Shown here: one piece after another, positions 1-9,019 of the stretch
Layout of the letters: the number at the start of each line of letters is the position of its first letter
How positions within the stretch are numbered: the stretch's first letter is position 1
Origin: Xanthobacteraceae bacterium
Lineage (GTDB): Bacteria; Pseudomonadota; Alphaproteobacteria; Rhizobiales; Xanthobacteraceae
DNA length: 64,000 nt
Assembly: GCA_019454205.1 (NCBI GenBank)
Contig: CP075369.1
Span: 186,001-250,000 of the forward strand
Reading direction: 5' to 3'
Notes under the pieces: generated by a model
What the model saw: only the letters and a program-made list of their open reading frames with translations
Told to the model about the DNA's origin: nothing
Databases searched by the model: none
Translations under genes and position numbers: made by a program

Positions 1-291
1 CAGTTCTTCCTGCTTCTGGTTCACGCCTGCGGCGATGGATTGCACGGCGCCCGATGCTTCCGACTGCGCGCGGAGCAGGTGAAGCAGGCGCTCCTGCAGG
101 TCCTCGATCCGCATGGCCTGTTCGTCGTTGCGGCGTTGCTGGTCGAGCGCGTCCAGTGCCCGCGCGCGGCTCTGGCGCGAGAGGGCGGCGAGCAGCGCGA
201 CCAGCAGCAGGAAGCACAGGCCGCCGATGATCGCGAGGATCAGGCCCGCGGTGACGCCGAAACCGTTGATGGTGAACAGCACTTCGCTCAT
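1..291 (-). CDS. rmuC: RmuC DNA recombination protein, N-terminal part (runs off left edge)
   Basis: The first 97 residues of a protein whose remainder lies outside the window. The N-terminus is one hydrophobic helix (about residues 13-38) followed at once by a charged, Gln/Arg/Glu-rich predicted coiled coil. That is the architecture of RmuC: a membrane anchor, a coiled coil, then a nuclease-like domain, which is not visible here. RmuC limits inversions at short inverted repeats. It is divergent from def, and the rmuC/def/fmt/truA neighbourhood is typical of Hyphomicrobiales, which is the main support for the name because the diagnostic domain is missing. Confidence 0.7.
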   Translation of the reverse strand, partial: MSEVLFTINGFGVTAGLILAIIGGLCFLLLVALLAALSRQSRARALDALDQQRRNDEQAMRIEDLQERLLHLLRAQSEASGAVQSIAAGVNQKQEEL

Positions 292-404
292 AGGCAGGCG
301 AATCCGGATGATGGGAACGAAGCGGGAACATGCCAGCTTGCGCCGGGCGCCGCAAGGCCCTGCGCCGCGTTGACCACGCTCCGTTCATCACCTATCTCGC
401 GCGC

Positions 405-929
405 ATGATCCGTCCCATTGTGCAGCTTCCCGACGCCGTCCTCCGCCGGAAATCCGAGCCGGTTAAGAAGATCGACGACGAGATCAAGAAGCTGATCGAA
501 GACATGTTCGAGACGATGTACGACGCGCCCGGCGTCGGCCTCGCCGCCGTGCAACTCGGCGTGCTGAAGCGTGTCGTCACCATCGACGCCACCCGCGGCG
601 ACGAAGAAAAGAAGCCGATGGTGTTCATCAATCCCGAAATCGTCTCCGCGTCCGAGGAAAAGGACGTGAAGGAAGAGGGCTGCCTCTCGATTGCGGAGTT
701 CTACGAAGAGGTGGAGCGTCCGGTGGCGGTGAAGGTCCGCTACCTCGACGAAAAGGGAAAAGAAAAAGAAGTCGAGGCGGACGGCCTGCTCGCGCGCGCG
801 CTCCAGCACGAGATCGACCACCTCAACGGCGTGCTGTTCATCGACCATATTTCCAAGCTGAAACGCGACCGCGTCACCAAGAAGTTCGCGAAGGCCGCGA
901 AGCGCGGCAGCGCCGCCGCGGCCGAATAG
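405..929 (+). CDS. def: Peptide deformylase
   Basis: Removes the formyl group from the N-terminal Met of nascent proteins. It is a 174-residue protein with all three metalloprotease motifs: GVGLAAVQLG (43-52; Gln50), EGCLS (91-95; metal ligand Cys93) and QHEIDH (134-139; His135, Glu136, His139). The frame is open upstream, but the ATG at 405 gives the family-typical MIRPIVQLPD start, whereas earlier starts add a basic tail unlike the family. It is the first gene of def-fmt-truA, which couples deformylation with Met-tRNA formylation. The 26-base gap to fmt and same strand suggest one transcript. Confidence 0.97.
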   Translation: MIRPIVQLPDAVLRRKSEPVKKIDDEIKKLIEDMFETMYDAPGVGLAAVQLGVLKRVVTIDATRGDEEKKPMVFINPEIVSASEEKDVKEEGCLSIAEFYEEVERPVAVKVRYLDEKGKEKEVEADGLLARALQHEIDHLNGVLFIDHISKLKRDRVTKKFAKAAKRGSAAAAE

Positions 930-955
930 CGGCGCGGGCGCGCCGGAGAGGCATC

Positions 956-1882
956 GTGCGCATCGTCTTCCTCGGCACTCCCGACTTCGCCGTGCCGACG
1001 CTGAGCGAACTCGCCGCGCGCGGACACGAAGTCGTCGCGGTCTACTCGCGCGAACCGGCGCCTGCGGGGCGCGGCATGGCCGAGCGCCGTTCGCCGGTGC
1101 ACGAGACGGCCGCGAAATTCGGCATCGCCGTATTGCATCCGAAATCGTTGCGCGGCGAGGAAGCGGCGGAAGTTTTTCGCTCGCATGCAGCGGATGTCGC
1201 CGTCGTCGTCGCGTACGGGTTGATCCTGCCGAAATCCATTCTGGAAATTCCCGCGCACGGTTGCCTGAACCTGCATGCTTCGCTGCTGCCGCGCTGGCGC
1301 GGCGCGGCACCGATCCATCGCGCGATTCTCGCGGGCGATGCCGAAACCGGCGTGATGGTGATGAAGATGGAGGAGGGCCTCGATACCGGCCCGGTTGCGC
1401 TCGCGGAGCGCGTTTCCATCGGCGGGAACGAAACCACCGGAGAACTGCACGACCGGCTGAGCCTGCTCGGCGGCGACCTGATGGCCCGCGCGTTGAGCGC
1501 GCTGGAGCGCGGCTCGCTTTCTTTCACGCCGCAGGCGGCGGAAGGCGTGACCTACGCGCACAAGATTGAAAAGGCGGAGTCGAAGATCGACTGGGCGAAG
1601 CCCGCGCGCGAAGTGCACAACCACATTCGCGGCCTGTCGCCGTTTCCCGGTGCATGGTTCGAAGCGGAAATCGATGGCAAGGCGCAGCGCGTGAAAGTGC
1701 TGCGCTCCGCGTTTGCGGAAGGCAGCGGCACGCCGGGCGCTCTGCTCGATGACCGGCTTGCGGTTGCCACGGGCGGCGGTGCGGTGCGCCTGCTCGAAGT
1801 GCAGCGCGCGGGCGCAAAGGCAATGAGCGCGGATGAATTCCAGCGCGGTGCGAAGCTCGCGAAGGGCGGAAAACTCGCCTGA
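956..1882 (+). CDS. fmt: Methionyl-tRNA formyltransferase
   Basis: Transfers a formyl group from 10-formyl-tetrahydrofolate to initiator Met-tRNA. The 308-residue length is normal. The catalytic triad is visible as Asn105 and His107 in LNLHASLLP and Asp143 in GLDTGP, followed by the C-terminal OB-like tRNA-binding domain (about 205-300). The start is GTG at 956, preceded by a GGAGAGG ribosome-binding site, and it yields the standard MRIVFLGTPDFA N-terminus. Its TGA overlaps the truA ATG by one base (TGATG), which implies translational coupling. Confidence 0.98.
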   Translation: MRIVFLGTPDFAVPTLSELAARGHEVVAVYSREPAPAGRGMAERRSPVHETAAKFGIAVLHPKSLRGEEAAEVFRSHAADVAVVVAYGLILPKSILEIPAHGCLNLHASLLPRWRGAAPIHRAILAGDAETGVMVMKMEEGLDTGPVALAERVSIGGNETTGELHDRLSLLGGDLMARALSALERGSLSFTPQAAEGVTYAHKIEKAESKIDWAKPAREVHNHIRGLSPFPGAWFEAEIDGKAQRVKVLRSAFAEGSGTPGALLDDRLAVATGGGAVRLLEVQRAGAKAMSADEFQRGAKLAKGGKLA

Positions 1883-2625
1883 TGCCCCGCTACAAATTGA
1901 CCATCGAATATGACGGCGCGCCGTTTCTGGGCTGGCAGGTGCAGGAAAACGGCATGACCGTCGCGGGCGTGCTGGAAGGGGCAGCGGAAAAACTTTCCGG
2001 CGAGCGCGTGCGCATCTTCGGTGCGGGCCGTACCGACGCGGGCGTGCATGCGCTGGGGCAGGTCGCGCACATTGATTTCGTAAAGGACTGGGATACGGAC
2101 GTGGTGCGCGACGGCATGAACGCGCATCTGCGCCCGCATCCGGTCGCGGTCCTCGCGGCTGAAAAGGCGAGCGAGGAATTCGACGCGCGTTTCTCCGCGG
2201 TCAAGCGCCACTATCTCTATCGCATCCGCAACCGTCGCGCGGATCTGGCGCTGGAACGCGGCCATGCCTGGCGCATCGCGCGGCCGCTCGACGCGGGCGC
2301 GATGCAGGAAGCCGCGCAATTCCTCGTCGGCCATCACGATTTCACGACTTTCCGCTCGACCGAATGTCAGGCGAAGTCGCCGGTGAAGACGCTCGACGTG
2401 CTGAGCGTTACGCGCGACGGTGACGAAATTCGCATCGAAGCCAGCGCGCGCTCTTTCCTGCACAATCAGGTGCGCTCGATGGTGGGTTCGCTCGCACAGG
2501 TCGGCGACGGCAAATGGAAGCCCGTTGACATGAAGCACGCGCTGGATTTGCGCGACCGCACCGCCTGCGGTCCCGTCGCGCCGCCGGACGGGCTGTATCT
2601 GGTGAGAGTCGATTACGCGAAGTAG
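1882..2625 (+). CDS. truA: tRNA pseudouridine(38-40) synthase
   Basis: Isomerises uridines 38-40 in the anticodon arm of tRNAs. The 247-residue protein carries the TruA signature GRTDAGVHA with catalytic Asp52, and the conserved C-terminal FLHNQVR segment. It is last in def-fmt-truA and starts inside the fmt stop codon. Its final 13 bases overlap the convergent dapE stop region, so the two transcripts meet tail to tail with no room for a conventional terminator. Confidence 0.97.
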   Translation: MPRYKLTIEYDGAPFLGWQVQENGMTVAGVLEGAAEKLSGERVRIFGAGRTDAGVHALGQVAHIDFVKDWDTDVVRDGMNAHLRPHPVAVLAAEKASEEFDARFSAVKRHYLYRIRNRRADLALERGHAWRIARPLDAGAMQEAAQFLVGHHDFTTFRSTECQAKSPVKTLDVLSVTRDGDEIRIEASARSFLHNQVRSMVGSLAQVGDGKWKPVDMKHALDLRDRTACGPVAPPDGLYLVRVDYAK

Positions 2626-3758
2626 CGCTCGAGAATCCGCAAATAGATCTGCGAGAGCTTCTCAACGTCCGCAACCGGCACGCGCTCGTCGATCTTGTGC
2701 ATGGTCTGGCCGGTAAGGCCGAACTCGATCACCGGGCAATAATCCTTGATGAAGCGCGCGTCCGAGGTGCCGCCGCTGGTCGAGAGCTTCGGCGTAATTC
2801 CCGTTTCGGCGTGGATCACGTCCGCGACCAGATCGACGAAAGCTCCGGGTTCGGTGAGGAAGCAGTCGCCCGACGGTTCCCAGTCGATCTGGATGTGCGC
2901 GTCGTCCCCGGCTGCACTGGTGATCCGCCTGAGCACGAGATCGCGCAACGAATCCGCCGTATGCAGATCGTTGAAGCGGATATTGAACTGCGCGCGCACT
3001 TCCGCCGGAATGACATTGAAGGCGCGATTGCCCGTTTCCACCGAGGTCACTTCGAGGTTCGAGGCATCGAAATGCTGCGAACCCTGATCCAGCGGTTCGC
3101 CGATCAGGGCGGATAGTGCGCGCAGCATCGCGGGGATGGGGTTGTGCGCGAGATGCGGATACGCGACATGCCCCTGCGTGCCGCGAATGGTCAGCGTGCC
3201 GGAGAGCGAACCGCGCCGGCCGATCTTCGCCATGTCGCCGAGCGCGCCGACATTGGTCGGCTCGCCGAGCAGGCAATGATCGAACTTTTCCCCTCGCTCA
3301 GCGGCCCAGCGCAGCAGCTTGCGCGTGCCGTTCACCGCCGGGCCTTCTTCGTCGCCCGTGATAAGAAAGGAAATCGTACCGTGCTTCGGCTTGCCGAAAC
3401 GGATCGCGGCCGCCGCAAACGCCGCGACCGCGCCTTTCATGTCGCAGGCCCCGCGTCCGAACAATTCGCCGTTGACGACATCGCCTGAGAAGGGCGTGCG
3501 GCTCCATTTCTTCTCGTCGCCGGGCGGTACCACGTCGGTATGGCCGGCGAACACGAAATGCGGCGCGCCGTTTCCGATCTTCGCGAACAGATTGTCGATG
3601 TCCGGCGTGTTGAAATCCGAGAACGTCACGCGGTGCGCTTCATATCCGGCTGCGCGTAGATAATCGCCGAGTACGGTGAGCGCTCCGCCTTCCGAGGGTG
3701 TCACCGAGGGACAGCGGATCAGCGCCTGCGCGATTTCGATTGCGCGACTGTCAGACAT
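2613..3758 (-). CDS. dapE: Succinyl-diaminopimelate desuccinylase
   Basis: Zn-dependent M20-family hydrolase that releases LL-diaminopimelate from N-succinyl-LL-DAP in lysine and peptidoglycan precursor synthesis. The 381-residue protein shows the metal and catalytic residues in order: HTD (His73, Asp75), ACDMKG (Asp106) and DEEG (Glu137, Glu138), with a dimerisation domain between about 180 and 290. The succinylase branch agrees with dapD at 5.5-6.35 kb. Its ATG overlaps the end of the upstream membrane-protein gene by 8 bases, so it is probably co-transcribed from there. Confidence 0.96.
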   Translation of the reverse strand: MSDSRAIEIAQALIRCPSVTPSEGGALTVLGDYLRAAGYEAHRVTFSDFNTPDIDNLFAKIGNGAPHFVFAGHTDVVPPGDEKKWSRTPFSGDVVNGELFGRGACDMKGAVAAFAAAAIRFGKPKHGTISFLITGDEEGPAVNGTRKLLRWAAERGEKFDHCLLGEPTNVGALGDMAKIGRRGSLSGTLTIRGTQGHVAYPHLAHNPIPAMLRALSALIGEPLDQGSQHFDASNLEVTSVETGNRAFNVIPAEVRAQFNIRFNDLHTADSLRDLVLRRITSAAGDDAHIQIDWEPSGDCFLTEPGAFVDLVADVIHAETGITPKLSTSGGTSDARFIKDYCPVIEFGLTGQTMHKIDERVPVADVEKLSQIYLRILERYFA

Positions 3759-4464
3759 GGCGATGTATACGCGCGGATTGGCGATCCTCGTAGGAATCGA
3801 GAATCGCGATCTTCTGCCAGGTTTTCAGGCTGAGGCCGCCGGCGACATTCTGGATGTCGCTCGACGCGTCGATCACGATCTCGTCGGGTAGCTTTTGCGC
3901 ATACAGCGCGGCCAGCTTCGCGCCGAGCGAAAGCATGATGCTGCAATAACCGAGATAGCGAGTCAGTTCGATGCGCGTCATTCCGGCGGTGCTTTCCGCG
4001 TTCAGCAATTCGCTCGGATCCTTCGAATGCTGGTGCATGTCGATGACATGGATGATTGAACGTATTTCGTTCAGGTCGCGCAATGCCTGTGTGCGCGCGA
4101 TGCGTGACTCGAGCGAGAACAGAAAATAAATCGCGACACTGATGAAAATGACGAGGTTTGTTCCCGCTTCCAGGCCCTGAAATAGACCGAATAGATCAAT
4201 CTCTTCGGCATGTTTGAGCTGAATGGCGCGGACGAGAAAATAAACGATCGTTCCGGCGGCGGCGATGAGAATGAGGATAATGGCCCGCAGCGGATAATTC
4301 GCCGCGTTCACGGCCTGCGATTTCGCTTCCGTTTCCTTGGCGACGACGAGCAGCTCCTCGCAGACATGTGCAAGATCGGAATGCGGAAAGCGCTGGGAGA
4401 TGCGCTCAAGCGTTTCCGAGATGGTCGCAACGATTTCGTTGGATTCGAGCGAACGATAGCGCAT
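3751..4464 (-). CDS. Hypothetical membrane protein
   Basis: A 237-residue protein of no family I recognise. Residues 1-55 are soluble and Glu-rich. Two clear membrane helices follow, around 60-82 and 103-122. The C-terminal half is mostly soluble with one weak hydrophobic stretch near 172-190. The helix pair between amphipathic arms suggests an inner-membrane scaffold, but no catalytic motif is visible. It lies directly upstream of dapE and overlaps its start by 8 bases, so co-expression is likely although the functional link is unknown. Confidence 0.75.
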   Translation of the reverse strand: MRYRSLESNEIVATISETLERISQRFPHSDLAHVCEELLVVAKETEAKSQAVNAANYPLRAIILILIAAAGTIVYFLVRAIQLKHAEEIDLFGLFQGLEAGTNLVIFISVAIYFLFSLESRIARTQALRDLNEIRSIIHVIDMHQHSKDPSELLNAESTAGMTRIELTRYLGYCSIMLSLGAKLAALYAQKLPDEIVIDASSDIQNVAGGLSLKTWQKIAILDSYEDRQSARIHRHV

Positions 4465-4525
4465 GAAAATTCCGGGCGGATCGCTCGCTTATAGCACGGC
4501 GAGGACCGCGGCGGGCAATGATCGC

Positions 4526-4996
4526 TCAGTTGCCTTGCGATGAGGCTGCCTCATCTCTTTGCAGCGGGTCGGGACCGTAGCGGTTAGGCCCGCGCGTGCC
4601 CGGAAGGCAGCCGATATAGATGATGAGAAACAGGAAATAGAGAACCAGCAGGATCAAGAACAGCACAGCGAGCACATATCCGGGGCTGTATGGCGCCATG
4701 CTGGCCATGGTGGAGGAGGGGAGGTAGCCGATAATGGTGATGATCACGAGGAAAACCGCGACCCAAAGGTAGTGCATGTTGCGGTCCTGTGCGCGCTTCA
4801 CGAACAGCGCAAAGTGGGACCAGGCGAAGATCAGCACGCCATAGACGATGCCGGTCCCGCTGCGAAATACTGTGCCGTAGTAATACAGAACGGCGAGGAT
4901 CGGGATGCCGATGATCCAGAGCGCCAGGATTCCGAACCAGAACCGCGAGCGGTTGAACCGTCCGTCCGTACGAAAGAAAAAAACAAGCGGCCCCAT
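4526..4996 (-). CDS. DUF805-like inner-membrane protein
   Basis: A 156-residue protein with about four hydrophobic helices. It has the usual DUF805 features: an N-terminal GRFNRSRFW segment just before the first helix, and a KRAQDRN-type basic loop matching the family's RA-(K/R)-R-x-x-D pattern after helix two. Function is unknown for the family. It sits 39 bases downstream of a second protein with the same loop (5036-5467), so the pair probably arose by duplication and shares a transcript. Confidence 0.75.
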   Translation of the reverse strand: MGPLVFFFRTDGRFNRSRFWFGILALWIIGIPILAVLYYYGTVFRSGTGIVYGVLIFAWSHFALFVKRAQDRNMHYLWVAVFLVIITIIGYLPSSTMASMAPYSPGYVLAVLFLILLVLYFLFLIIYIGCLPGTRGPNRYGPDPLQRDEAASSQGN

Positions 4997-5035
4997 TACT
5001 GCACCCCGTTCGCTTATGCCAATACAACCAGCAAT

Positions 5036-5467
5036 CTAGGGCTTCGGCAATTCGGCGGATGCTTTCGATTTGAAGAAACCCGGCGCCAGGTAGAGCAGCA
5101 GAAACACGCCAAGAACCACCGGCCATAACGATTCGATGAATTCGAGCATCAGGACCGGCCACGCGAACGCGGCGATGGTAAGGACGATGCCGAGAAAAAC
5201 CGGCGCGCCAGCATCGCGCATCCGGCCGGTCACCAGTCCGAAGTGCCACCAGAGCGCGGCGATCAGGAAAATAAAAGCGATGAAAGCGCTGCCGCCGCCG
5301 GTCGGGTTCGTCAATCCCGATGCAGCGGCAAACGCGACAAGAATGAGAGCGGCCTCTCCGGCGATACCAATGAAAAAGAGCTTCTTGCCGACCGGTCCCC
5401 GGAAGAAAAGAATCCGCTCAAAGACACTCAGCTTTACTTCGGCTGGTGTGGGCAGGTCGCTGGTCAT
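5036..5467 (-). CDS. DUF805-like inner-membrane protein, paralogue
   Basis: A 143-residue protein with three to four membrane helices. The GRMRDAG loop between helices two and three resembles the RLRD(A/I)G signature of DUF805, and the N-terminal FFRGPVGKKLF matches the pre-helix basic segment of its neighbour. No enzymatic residues are visible. It is read with the 4526-4996 gene and lies just downstream of dapD on the same strand. Confidence 0.65.
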   Translation of the reverse strand: MTSDLPTPAEVKLSVFERILFFRGPVGKKLFFIGIAGEAALILVAFAAASGLTNPTGGGSAFIAFIFLIAALWWHFGLVTGRMRDAGAPVFLGIVLTIAAFAWPVLMLEFIESLWPVVLGVFLLLYLAPGFFKSKASAELPKP

Positions 5468-5502
5468 GACGGCCTCGTTCTTCCGTCACGATACCACGTA
5501 CA

Positions 5503-6351
5503 TTAATCCCGGAGCAGTTCGTTGATCGAGGTTTTCGAGCGGGTCTTTTCATCGACGCGCTTCACGATCACCGCACAATAGAGACCGGGTCCCGGCTCGT
5601 TGCTGTTGGCAATTGGTTTCCCCGGAATTGTGCCGGGCACGACGACCGAGTAGGGCGGTACTTCGCCCATGTAGATTTTTCCCGTCTCGCGATCGACGAT
5701 CTTGGTGGACGCACCGAGAAACACACCCATCGAAAGCACCGAACCTTCGCGCACGATCACGCCTTCGGCGACTTCCGCGCGCGCGCCGACGAAACAGTTG
5801 TCCTCGATCACGACCGGTCCAGCTTGCAACGGCTCCAGCACGCCGCCGATTCCCGCGCCCCCGGAGATATGAACCTTCTTTCCGATCTGCGCGCAGGAGC
5901 CGACGGTCGCCCAGGTGTCGATCATCGTGTTCTCGCCGACATAGGCGCCGAGATTGACGAAACTCGGCATAAGCACCGCGCCCGGCGCGATGTAGGCCGA
6001 GCGGCGCACCACGCAGCCCGGCACCGCGCGGAAACCCGCCTTCCGGAACTGCGCCGGTTTCCAGCCGTCGAATTTCGAGGGCACCTTGTCCCACCATACG
6101 GCGCGGCCGGGGCCGCCCTTGATGGTTTCCATGTCGTTCAGGCGGAAGGAAAGCAGCACCGCTTTTTTCAGCCACTGATTGACGCGCCACTCGCCGCTCG
6201 CCTGCTTTTCCGCGACGCGCATCTTGCCGGCATCCAGCAGCGCCAGCGCTTCGTCGACGGCTTTGCGGACTTTGCCCTTTGTCTTCGGGCCGATCTTGGC
6301 GGCGTCGGCAAAGGCTTCGTCGATGATCTTTTCGAGTTCGGCGGGCTTCAC
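5503..6351 (-). CDS. dapD: 2,3,4,5-tetrahydropyridine-2,6-dicarboxylate N-succinyltransferase
   Basis: Succinylates tetrahydrodipicolinate using succinyl-CoA, in the step upstream of DapC/DapE in lysine and DAP synthesis. The 282-residue protein has an N-terminal helical domain, then a left-handed beta-helix of hexapeptide repeats (about residues 105-235, including FVNLGAYVGENTMIDTWA and NCFVGARAEVAEG). The best start is GTG at 6351 with GGAG about six bases upstream, giving MKPAELEKIIDEAF, the normal N-terminus. It pairs functionally with dapE at 2.6-3.8 kb. Confidence 0.97.
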   Translation of the reverse strand: MKPAELEKIIDEAFADAAKIGPKTKGKVRKAVDEALALLDAGKMRVAEKQASGEWRVNQWLKKAVLLSFRLNDMETIKGGPGRAVWWDKVPSKFDGWKPAQFRKAGFRAVPGCVVRRSAYIAPGAVLMPSFVNLGAYVGENTMIDTWATVGSCAQIGKKVHISGGAGIGGVLEPLQAGPVVIEDNCFVGARAEVAEGVIVREGSVLSMGVFLGASTKIVDRETGKIYMGEVPPYSVVVPGTIPGKPIANSNEPGPGLYCAVIVKRVDEKTRSKTSINELLRD

Positions 6352-6418
6352 GGGATGCTCCAGAATTTCAAGGCCCGCGGTTTTCCCGTGCGGGACATGG
6401 GCTTGTCAATCGCGACAG

Positions 6419-7411
6419 TTACGGCTCTCTGAATCGCAGCGTTGCGCCGCCCTGCACGGAAATCTCGACCGGCGTGAAGCCTTTGCTCTCCAGCCCGCGC
6501 GCGGGACAGTTGTCGTGCTCGCGGATTTCGAAGCGCGTATTCTTCACACATAGCCTGCGCGTGCCGCCCCAGTTGAGCGCGCGGCCCTTGTGTTGCGCGG
6601 GCGCGCCGCTCGAATCGACGGCCTCGGCGAAGGTGAGCACGCTTCCCGCAAAACGGCGCGGCAGTTCCGGCCGCAGGCATGCGCCGGGTTCGAGTTGCCA
6701 CCAGCCGCGGGTCACGATCTCGCGGCCTTCTTCAAGCGCAAGCGCGGCGAGTACGCGATACCTCGTGTCGTTGCACCACAAGAGGCCCGGCGCGGCGCCG
6801 TCGCGCGCCGCATCCAGCAAGAGGTCGATGAACTCCGCGCGGGCGACAATGGTGTTATTGAGCGCGCGGCTTTTGAGGAATGCCGCAAGCGCCATTTCGC
6901 TTTTCGCTCCGGGCACGCCATCGACCGGCTCGGCGTCGAAGCCCGCGAGCGTCAGCAGGCGCTGGATCGCCGCGAAGCGCGCCTGCGTCTCGTCGTAGTC
7001 CGCGCTTTCCGCGACCGTGATGGCAAAACCGCTCTCGGTCTTTCGCGGCTTCACTTCCGCGAAGGGCAACATGCGATCGCTGGGCTTCGCGCATTTGTTT
7101 GCGCCGGCGATGAGAAAGTCGCCCGCGCCGGTGCAGAGTTGCACATGGGTTTCGTTCAGCGGTTTCAGCGCTCCGTAGAGCGCAAGTGCGCGGGCGTGAA
7201 CGAGCAGCCGGCCGGCGGAAACTTCGCCCCGCAGCACAGTGCGGCAAACGCCGGGATCTATGCGAAACCAGCCGCGCGTGGCGGCAGAACCTTTGCTCTC
7301 GATGCCGAGCGCCGTCTCGATCACGAAACTCGTGAGATTGCAGATTTCCAGATCGGCACGCGCGCCGGTCGCCGTCGCAAGCAGAAGAACTGCGGCAAAC
7401 GTCGCGCGCAT
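6419..7411 (-). CDS. Exported protein with two DUF1036-type repeats
   Basis: A 330-residue protein with a signal peptide (MRATFAAVLLLATATGARA). Two similar modules follow. The first runs from about residue 20 (LEICNLTSFVIETALGIE...RGWFRIDPGVCRTVL), the second from about 215 (LLWCNDTRYRVLAALALEE...RGWWQLEPGACLRPEL). Both have the Cys-Asn...GW(W/F)...PG-x-C pattern of DUF1036, a family of unknown periplasmic function. Between them is a possible peptidoglycan-binding-like helix (RLLTLAGFDAEPVDG). The ATG overlaps the argB stop (ATGA), so it is translationally coupled to argB. Confidence 0.8.
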   Translation of the reverse strand: MRATFAAVLLLATATGARADLEICNLTSFVIETALGIESKGSAATRGWFRIDPGVCRTVLRGEVSAGRLLVHARALALYGALKPLNETHVQLCTGAGDFLIAGANKCAKPSDRMLPFAEVKPRKTESGFAITVAESADYDETQARFAAIQRLLTLAGFDAEPVDGVPGAKSEMALAAFLKSRALNNTIVARAEFIDLLLDAARDGAAPGLLWCNDTRYRVLAALALEEGREIVTRGWWQLEPGACLRPELPRRFAGSVLTFAEAVDSSGAPAQHKGRALNWGGTRRLCVKNTRFEIREHDNCPARGLESKGFTPVEISVQGGATLRFREP

Positions 7412-8307
7412 CAACGGGTGATCAGCGTGCCCGCGCCGTGATCGGTCAGCAGTTCGAGCAGCACGGCGTGCGGCACCTTGCCGTCGAGAATGACGACGCC
7501 CTCGACGCCGCGTTCCAGCGCGTCGATGCAGGTCTCGACTTTCGGGATCATGCCGCCCGAAATCGTGCCGTCCGCGATCAGCTTGCGCGCTTCCTTCAGC
7601 GACAACTGCTCGATCAGTTTCTTGTTCTTGTCGAGTACGCCCGGAACGTCGGTGAGGAGCAGCAGGCGCTTTGCTTTCAGCGCGCCCGCGATGGCGCCTG
7701 CGAAGGTGTCGGCATTCACGTTGAAGGTGCCGCCTTCCACGCCTGCCGCGACAGGCGCGAGTACCGGGATCAGTTCGCGGCCGAGGATCTGTTCCAGCAC
7801 GGTGGTATCGACCTTGTCGGGTTCGCCGACATAGCCGAGGTCGATGGCCTTCTCGATGTTGGAATCCTTGTCGCGCGTGGTGCGCGTGACTTTGCGCGCT
7901 TTCACCATGTTGCCGTCCTTGCCGCAAAGGCCGACGGCGCGTCCGCCCGCTTCGTTGATGAAGCCGACGATCTGCTTGTTGATCGAGCCGGCCAGCACCA
8001 TCTCGACCACTTCGACGGTCTTCTGGTCGGTGACGCGAAGGCCGTCTTTAAATTCGGATTTGATGCCGAGCTTGTCGAGCATCTGGCCGATCTGCGGCCC
8101 ACCGCCATGCACCACCACCGGATTGATCGCGGTCTGCTCAAGCAGCACGATGTCGCGCGCGAACTCGCGCGCTACTTTGTCGTCGCCCATCGCGTGACCG
8201 CCGTACTTCACTACAACGATCTCGTCATCGTAACGCTGCATGTGCGGCAGCGCCTGTGCGAGAACGCGCGCCTGCTGGTGCGGGTCGGCGGGAGTTTCTT
8301 TGCTCAT
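7411..8307 (-). CDS. argB: Acetylglutamate kinase
   Basis: Phosphorylates N-acetylglutamate, the second step of arginine synthesis. The 298-residue amino-acid-kinase protein shows VVVKYGGHAMG near the N-terminus (ATP-binding Lys/Gly), VHGGGPQI for acetylglutamate, and FNVNADTFAGAIA for the nucleotide domain. The start at 8307 (MSKETPADPHQQA) fits the family length; an earlier in-frame start adds 18 odd residues. It ends the rpmH-rnpA-yidC-ABCF-engB-argB series. argD and argF lie about 28 kb away. Confidence 0.97.
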   Translation of the reverse strand: MSKETPADPHQQARVLAQALPHMQRYDDEIVVVKYGGHAMGDDKVAREFARDIVLLEQTAINPVVVHGGGPQIGQMLDKLGIKSEFKDGLRVTDQKTVEVVEMVLAGSINKQIVGFINEAGGRAVGLCGKDGNMVKARKVTRTTRDKDSNIEKAIDLGYVGEPDKVDTTVLEQILGRELIPVLAPVAAGVEGGTFNVNADTFAGAIAGALKAKRLLLLTDVPGVLDKNKKLIEQLSLKEARKLIADGTISGGMIPKVETCIDALERGVEGVVILDGKVPHAVLLELLTDHGAGTLITR

Positions 8308-8374
8308 CGGGAACGGCCTTTGTTGGTGCCGTTCTTCTAGCCGATTTGGCCGCAGGGGCAAAAGGCCCGGCCCG

Positions 8375-9016
8375 CTAGAATCCGCGCTCTCGCATGAGGC
8401 GAACGATGGCGGCGCGGACTTCCGGAATCCCCGCGCCCGTATGAGAAGACGTCGCGAACACCGCCGGAAAGGCCGCCGGGCGTTTTGCGATGGCTTGCCC
8501 GGTTTCCGCGACGCGTGCGGGCAGGTCCGCGGCTTTCACCTCGTCGGCTTTGGTCAGCACGATCATGTATCCAACCGCAGCCTTGTCGAACTCGTCGAGC
8601 ATTTCGGTGTCCACCGGCTTGATGCCGTGGCGCGCGTCGATCAGCACGATGACGCGGCCGAGGTTCACGCGCTTTTGCAGGTAGACGCGAACGAAGCCGG
8701 TCCACGCCTTCACTTTTTCCTTGGCGGCTTTCGCGTAGCCGTAACCGGGAAGGTCTGCGAGCACGAGCGGGCCGGAAGACTGGAAGAAATTGATCTGCTG
8801 CGTGCGGCCCGGCGTGATGGAGACGCGCGCGAGGTTTTTGCGGTTGGTCAGTGCGTTGATGAGGCTCGACTTGCCGACGTTCGAGCGTCCCGCGAAGGCT
8901 ACCTCGATCCCCTTCGGCGCGGGCAGGGCGTCCGGCTTGTCGGCTCCGGCAAAGAAATCGAACGCACCCGCGAACAGCTTGCGGCCCGTTTCGATTTCGT
9001 CGCGCGTGAAGTCCAT
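8375..9016 (-). CDS. engB: Ribosome biogenesis GTP-binding protein EngB (YihA/YsxC)
   Basis: Small GTPase needed for large ribosomal subunit assembly. The 213-residue protein has the TRAFAC GTPase motifs: G1 GRSNVGKSS (about 50-58), G3 DLPGYG (about 94-99) and G4 TKAD (about 153-156). It lies 3 bases after the ABC-F gene and upstream of argB, so it reads as part of one polycistron. EngB next to yidC/argB is common in this order, except for the ABC-F gene in between. Confidence 0.96.
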   Translation of the reverse strand: MDFTRDEIETGRKLFAGAFDFFAGADKPDALPAPKGIEVAFAGRSNVGKSSLINALTNRKNLARVSITPGRTQQINFFQSSGPLVLADLPGYGYAKAAKEKVKAWTGFVRVYLQKRVNLGRVIVLIDARHGIKPVDTEMLDEFDKAAVGYMIVLTKADEVKAADLPARVAETGQAIAKRPAAFPAVFATSSHTGAGIPEVRAAIVRLMRERGF

Positions 9017-9019
9017 AAT

